A DNA stretch of 8,357 nucleotides from Burkholderiales bacterium (lineage in GTDB: Bacteria; Pseudomonadota; Gammaproteobacteria; Burkholderiales; Burkholderiaceae_C). The notes beneath the pieces were generated by a model that was given only the letters and a program-made list of their open reading frames with translations, was not told the origin of the DNA and did no database searches. Of this stretch, positions 5,936-8,357 are shown in pieces. Position 1 is the stretch's first letter. Each line of letters begins with the position of its first letter. The stretch spans positions 1 to 8,357 of the forward strand of contig CANHOE010000105.1 in NCBI GenBank assembly GCA_947462175.1, read 5' to 3'. A program made the translations under genes and the position numbers.

Positions 5936-6643
5936 ATGGATTACAGCCGTCCCGAATGGGCCGATCGCATCGCCGCTGAGTACGTCAGCGGCACGCTGCG
6001 GGGTGGGGCGAGGCGCCGCGTCGACCAGTTGCTGCCCGCCCACCCGGTGTTGCGCGAAGCGGTCCAGCGCTGGGAGGCGGCCCTGATGCCGCTGACCACC
6101 AGCGTGGTGCCCCAAGCGCCGTCGCCGGCCGTATGGAAGCGCATCGTCTCGCGCATTGGCGGCGCGCCGGTCGTGGTGCCGGACACACCTTGGTGGTCGA
6201 ACCTGTCGCTGCTGCGTACGTTGTCGTTCCTGTCGGTGGTGGCGGTCGTTGGCCTGGCGGCCCTGGTGTCGAATCCGCCGCCCGCACAGCCACCGCTGAT
6301 CGTGGTGCTGAACTCGACCGCGCCGACCGACACCTTGCCAGCCGGAACAGCCGTTCCGCCGGCGATCATCGCCAGCATCAGTGGCGACCGCAAAGCCGTC
6401 GTGACCCGCACCTTGGCCGATGTCGGCGTCCAGCCTGATCGCACCCTTGAACTGTGGGCCATTCCCGGCAGTGGCGCGCCGCGCTCGCTGGGCTTGATCG
6501 CTGCGTCGGGTGCCAGCGTGGTCAAGCGCAGCAAGGTGCCGCCTGGCACCGCAGCCTTGGCGGTGAGCCTTGAACCTGTTGGCGGTTCGACCACTGGCGC
6601 ACCGACCGGCCCCGTGCTTTACGTCGGCAAGCTGGCGCTATGA
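5936..6643 (+). CDS. RskA-type transmembrane anti-sigma factor
   Basis: This 235-aa protein should hold the neighbouring ECF sigma factor inactive at the inner membrane until a signal releases it. Residues 10-53 (DRIAAEYVSGTLRGGARRR onward) form the short helical cytoplasmic sigma-binding region, followed by SPAVWKRIVSRIGG (63-76). It lacks the HXXXCXXC zinc motif of ZAS-type anti-sigma factors, which agrees with the RskA class. One membrane segment covers about 92-112, preceded by Trp86-Trp87. The periplasmic domain (about 113-235) has the class hallmarks LELWAIP (171-177) and SLEPVGGSTTGAPTGPVLYV (211-230). The ATG at 5936 is chosen because it follows the sigma stop by one base; an ATG at 5906 would add ten residues overlapping the sigma gene. 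GAGG at 5920-5923 is far upstream, so coupling to sigma translation is likely. The last 25 bp overlap the 3' end of the convergent histidine kinase gene. Confidence 0.92.
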   Translation: MDYSRPEWADRIAAEYVSGTLRGGARRRVDQLLPAHPVLREAVQRWEAALMPLTTSVVPQAPSPAVWKRIVSRIGGAPVVVPDTPWWSNLSLLRTLSFLSVVAVVGLAALVSNPPPAQPPLIVVLNSTAPTDTLPAGTAVPPAIIASISGDRKAVVTRTLADVGVQPDRTLELWAIPGSGAPRSLGLIAASGASVVKRSKVPPGTAALAVSLEPVGGSTTGAPTGPVLYVGKLAL

Positions 6644-8181
6644 GTGGTGGCCCCTGGGTTGGGGCTTACGGGAAGGAACACGCTGAAAGTTGAGCCCTCG
6701 CCCAGGGTGCTCTCGACGTCAAGGCGACCTGACATCAACTGAATCAGGCCGCGCGTCACCGCCAGGCCGATCCCGGTACCCTCGATCGTGCTGTGACGGT
6801 GATCAAGTCGGTTGAACGGCTCGCCCAGCGTGGGCAGCTGCGCTTGGGAGATGCCGACACCCGTGTCGATGACCTGCACGCGCACCCCGTCGGTCCTTGA
6901 CTCTGCCAGCACCCGCACCGTGCCTTCGGGTCGGTTGTACTTGATGGCGTTGCAGACCAGGTTGAGCACCACCTGACGCAATCTCGTCGCGTCGGCGTAC
7001 ACCGTCAGTGACGGTCTGGCCTCGATCGGCAACAGGCGCACTGACGCAGCGTCGGCGAGCGGGTGCAGCATGTCCATGCATTCGGCCAACAACGCCGGTA
7101 ACTGCACTTCCGCGCAGTCGAGCGCAAGCTGTCCTGACTCGATGCGTGTGAGATCCAGCAACTCGCTGATCATCTGCAGCAGGTGGTCGCCGGCTTCGTG
7201 GATCAGCGCCACCCGACGGCGCTGGTTGGGCGACAGCGGGTCGCTTTCGTCGATTTGCAGCAGCTGCGCGAAGCCCATCACCGCATTCAGCGGCGTGCGC
7301 AGCTCGTGGCTCATGTGCGACAGGAACTCGGTCTTGGCCCGATTGGCCGCCTCGGCCATGGCGGCCGATTGGCGTGCCAGCTGCAACTCATGAACTTCGG
7401 TGGAGTCTTCAAAGTAGCCGTACCACAGCACGCCGCCGTCACTTTCGCGCTGGGGCGTCGAGGTGCCGGTCATCCAGCGCAGCACGCCGTCAGGGCGACG
7501 CAGCCGGAAGTCGAATCGCCAGGGCGTGAGCGTGCGAGCAGAGTGCTTCATCGCTGCGATGGTCGGGCCGTAATGCTCGCGCTCGATCATTCGCAACACG
7601 GCAGCCCCATCGCGCATCACCTCGCTGGCTGTCAGACCCAGCACGTCGAAACAGCTCTCGCTGACGTAGCAGAACGCGCCGTCGCCCTCACCGTTGTGGC
7701 GGTACTGGTAGATCACGCCGGGCACATGGCGTGCTGTTTCGCTCAGCTGCGCAGCGATGGCCAGCGCACGGTTCTCGGCCTGGCGGCGCTGAGTGACATC
7801 GACCAAGGTGCCAACCACGCGCAGAGGCCGTCCGTCTGCGCTCCACTCGACGATTCGACCGCGTTCTGCGATCCATCGCCACTGGCCGTCCTTTGTCCGA
7901 GCGCGGTATTCGTGCTCGTAATTGGGCAGCTCGCCGCGGGCATGGCGCAGGTACTGCTCGTCGTTTTCTGCGCAGTCGTCCGGGTGTATCAGAAGGTTCC
8001 AGGCCTGCTGGGTCAGCCGACCTTCCTCCGGGCCATAGCCCAGCAGGTTCATATCGGAGTCAACGCCCGAGATCAAATCGGTTTGAGGGTTCCACTCCCA
8101 CACGGAGGTGCCGGCGCCGATCAACGCGGCGCGCACCAGGGTTTCGTAATCGCGTCCTGCAGGATCGCTGTCGTGGCTCAC
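6619..8181 (-). CDS. PAS-PAS sensor histidine kinase
   Basis: This 520-aa kinase autophosphorylates on histidine and passes the phosphate to a response regulator not encoded in this window. Two PAS/PAC sensor units come first. PAS1 covers about 13-133, with the PAC part EYRARTKDGQWRWIAERGRI (91-110) and a closing VDVTQRR. PAS2 covers about 148-265, with FDFRLRRPDGVLRWMTG (223-239). The dimerisation domain has the phospho-acceptor His292 in FLSHMSHELRTPLNAVMGF. The ATPase domain shows the N box NLVCNAIKYN (407-416), G1 DTGVGI (439-444) and G2 GTGIGLA (468-474). All catalytic motifs are intact. No membrane segment or signal peptide is seen, so sensing is probably cytoplasmic. There is no receiver or Hpt domain. 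The start is GTG at 8181-8179 with AAGGGG just upstream. It lies 43 bp behind the CHCC zinc-finger gene in the same direction, so the two may share a transcript. Its TAA (6619-6621) lies inside the anti-sigma gene. Confidence 0.94.
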   Translation of the reverse strand: MSHDSDPAGRDYETLVRAALIGAGTSVWEWNPQTDLISGVDSDMNLLGYGPEEGRLTQQAWNLLIHPDDCAENDEQYLRHARGELPNYEHEYRARTKDGQWRWIAERGRIVEWSADGRPLRVVGTLVDVTQRRQAENRALAIAAQLSETARHVPGVIYQYRHNGEGDGAFCYVSESCFDVLGLTASEVMRDGAAVLRMIEREHYGPTIAAMKHSARTLTPWRFDFRLRRPDGVLRWMTGTSTPQRESDGGVLWYGYFEDSTEVHELQLARQSAAMAEAANRAKTEFLSHMSHELRTPLNAVMGFAQLLQIDESDPLSPNQRRRVALIHEAGDHLLQMISELLDLTRIESGQLALDCAEVQLPALLAECMDMLHPLADAASVRLLPIEARPSLTVYADATRLRQVVLNLVCNAIKYNRPEGTVRVLAESRTDGVRVQVIDTGVGISQAQLPTLGEPFNRLDHRHSTIEGTGIGLAVTRGLIQLMSGRLDVESTLGEGSTFSVFLPVSPNPGATTHSASLPT

Positions 8182-8224
8182 GGTGCCCCTTACGGCTGCT
8201 GCCGTCGTTTGCCTCGGTGTGCGT

Positions 8225-8357
8225 TCAATGCGCGTGGATCTTTTCGCCCGCCTTCAGCGAGTAGACGGTACCGCAATAGGGGCACTTTCCCGAGCCGGTA
8301 GTGACCACATCAATGAACACCTTCGGGTGATTGCTCCACAGCGGCATCTTCGGGTTC
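8225..8357 (-). CDS. CHCC zinc-finger protein (3' part, 5' end outside window)
   Basis: The last 43 codons of a minus-strand gene end at TGA 8225-8227. The tail contains PLWSNHPKVFIDV followed by GKCPYCGTVYSL. This matches the small (about 60-70 aa) CHCC zinc-finger family related to the NDUFS6/13-kDa subunit of complex I. The His of SNHP and the two Cys of CPYC are three of the four zinc ligands; the first Cys would be just upstream of the window edge. The family is common in proteobacteria, where its exact job is not established. The kinase gene begins 43 bp downstream in the same direction. Confidence 0.88.
   Translation of the reverse strand, partial: NPKMPLWSNHPKVFIDVVTTGSGKCPYCGTVYSLKAGEKIHAH

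Noticed and set aside
7183..8301. A 372-codon plus-strand open frame opposite the histidine kinase.
   Set aside because: The opposite strand carries intact PAS, HisKA and ATPase motifs; this frame is its antisense shadow.

Overview
The window is a high-GC (roughly two-thirds G+C by eye) piece of a bacterial chromosome. The UvrA sequence, a tRNA-Arg(CCG) with an encoded CCA end, the c5-type cytochrome, the YheT-like hydrolase and the small CHCC zinc-finger protein together fit a betaproteobacterium, most likely of the order Burkholderiales. That placement comes from protein and tRNA resemblance, not from a phylogenetic test. I see no insertion sequence, phage gene, CRISPR array or integrase.

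Layout from left to right. (1) 1-1707 (+): the C-terminal ~60% of uvrA, entering from outside the window. (2) 1724-1799 (-): tRNA-Arg(CCG), facing uvrA with only 16 bp between them. (3) 1870-2955 (+): a single-gene transcription unit for a membrane-anchored cytochrome with two c-type haem domains. It has a candidate promoter, a leader of about 120 nt with competing inverted repeats next to the ribosome-binding site, and a strong intrinsic terminator. (4) 3188-5210 (-): a compact three-gene operon, read as SnoaL/NTF2-like protein, then YheT-like alpha/beta hydrolase, then an uncharacterised 183-aa protein. The first two genes overlap by 4 nt and the last two are 17 bp apart. (5) 5299-6643 (+): an ECF sigma factor followed after 1 bp by its membrane-spanning RskA-type anti-sigma factor, transcribed divergently from the SnoaL operon across 88 bp. 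(6) 6619-8357 (-): a PAS-PAS histidine kinase with no receiver domain and no response regulator beside it, preceded 43 bp upstream by the 3' end of a CHCC zinc-finger gene. The kinase gene converges on the anti-sigma gene and the two reading frames overlap by 25 bp.

How the parts may work together. UvrA is nucleotide-excision repair housekeeping. The cytochrome is probably an inner-membrane-tethered periplasmic electron carrier. The sigma/anti-sigma pair is a self-contained transmembrane signalling switch whose regulon cannot be read from this window. The kinase is an orphan sensor, apparently soluble because no membrane segment is visible, so its partner must lie elsewhere. I do not see a clearly new multi-gene system. 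The points most worth a second look are the cytochrome leader, the duplicated and divergent haem domains, the overlapping convergent ends of the anti-sigma and kinase genes, and a short coding-like stretch with inverted repeats downstream of the 183-aa gene.
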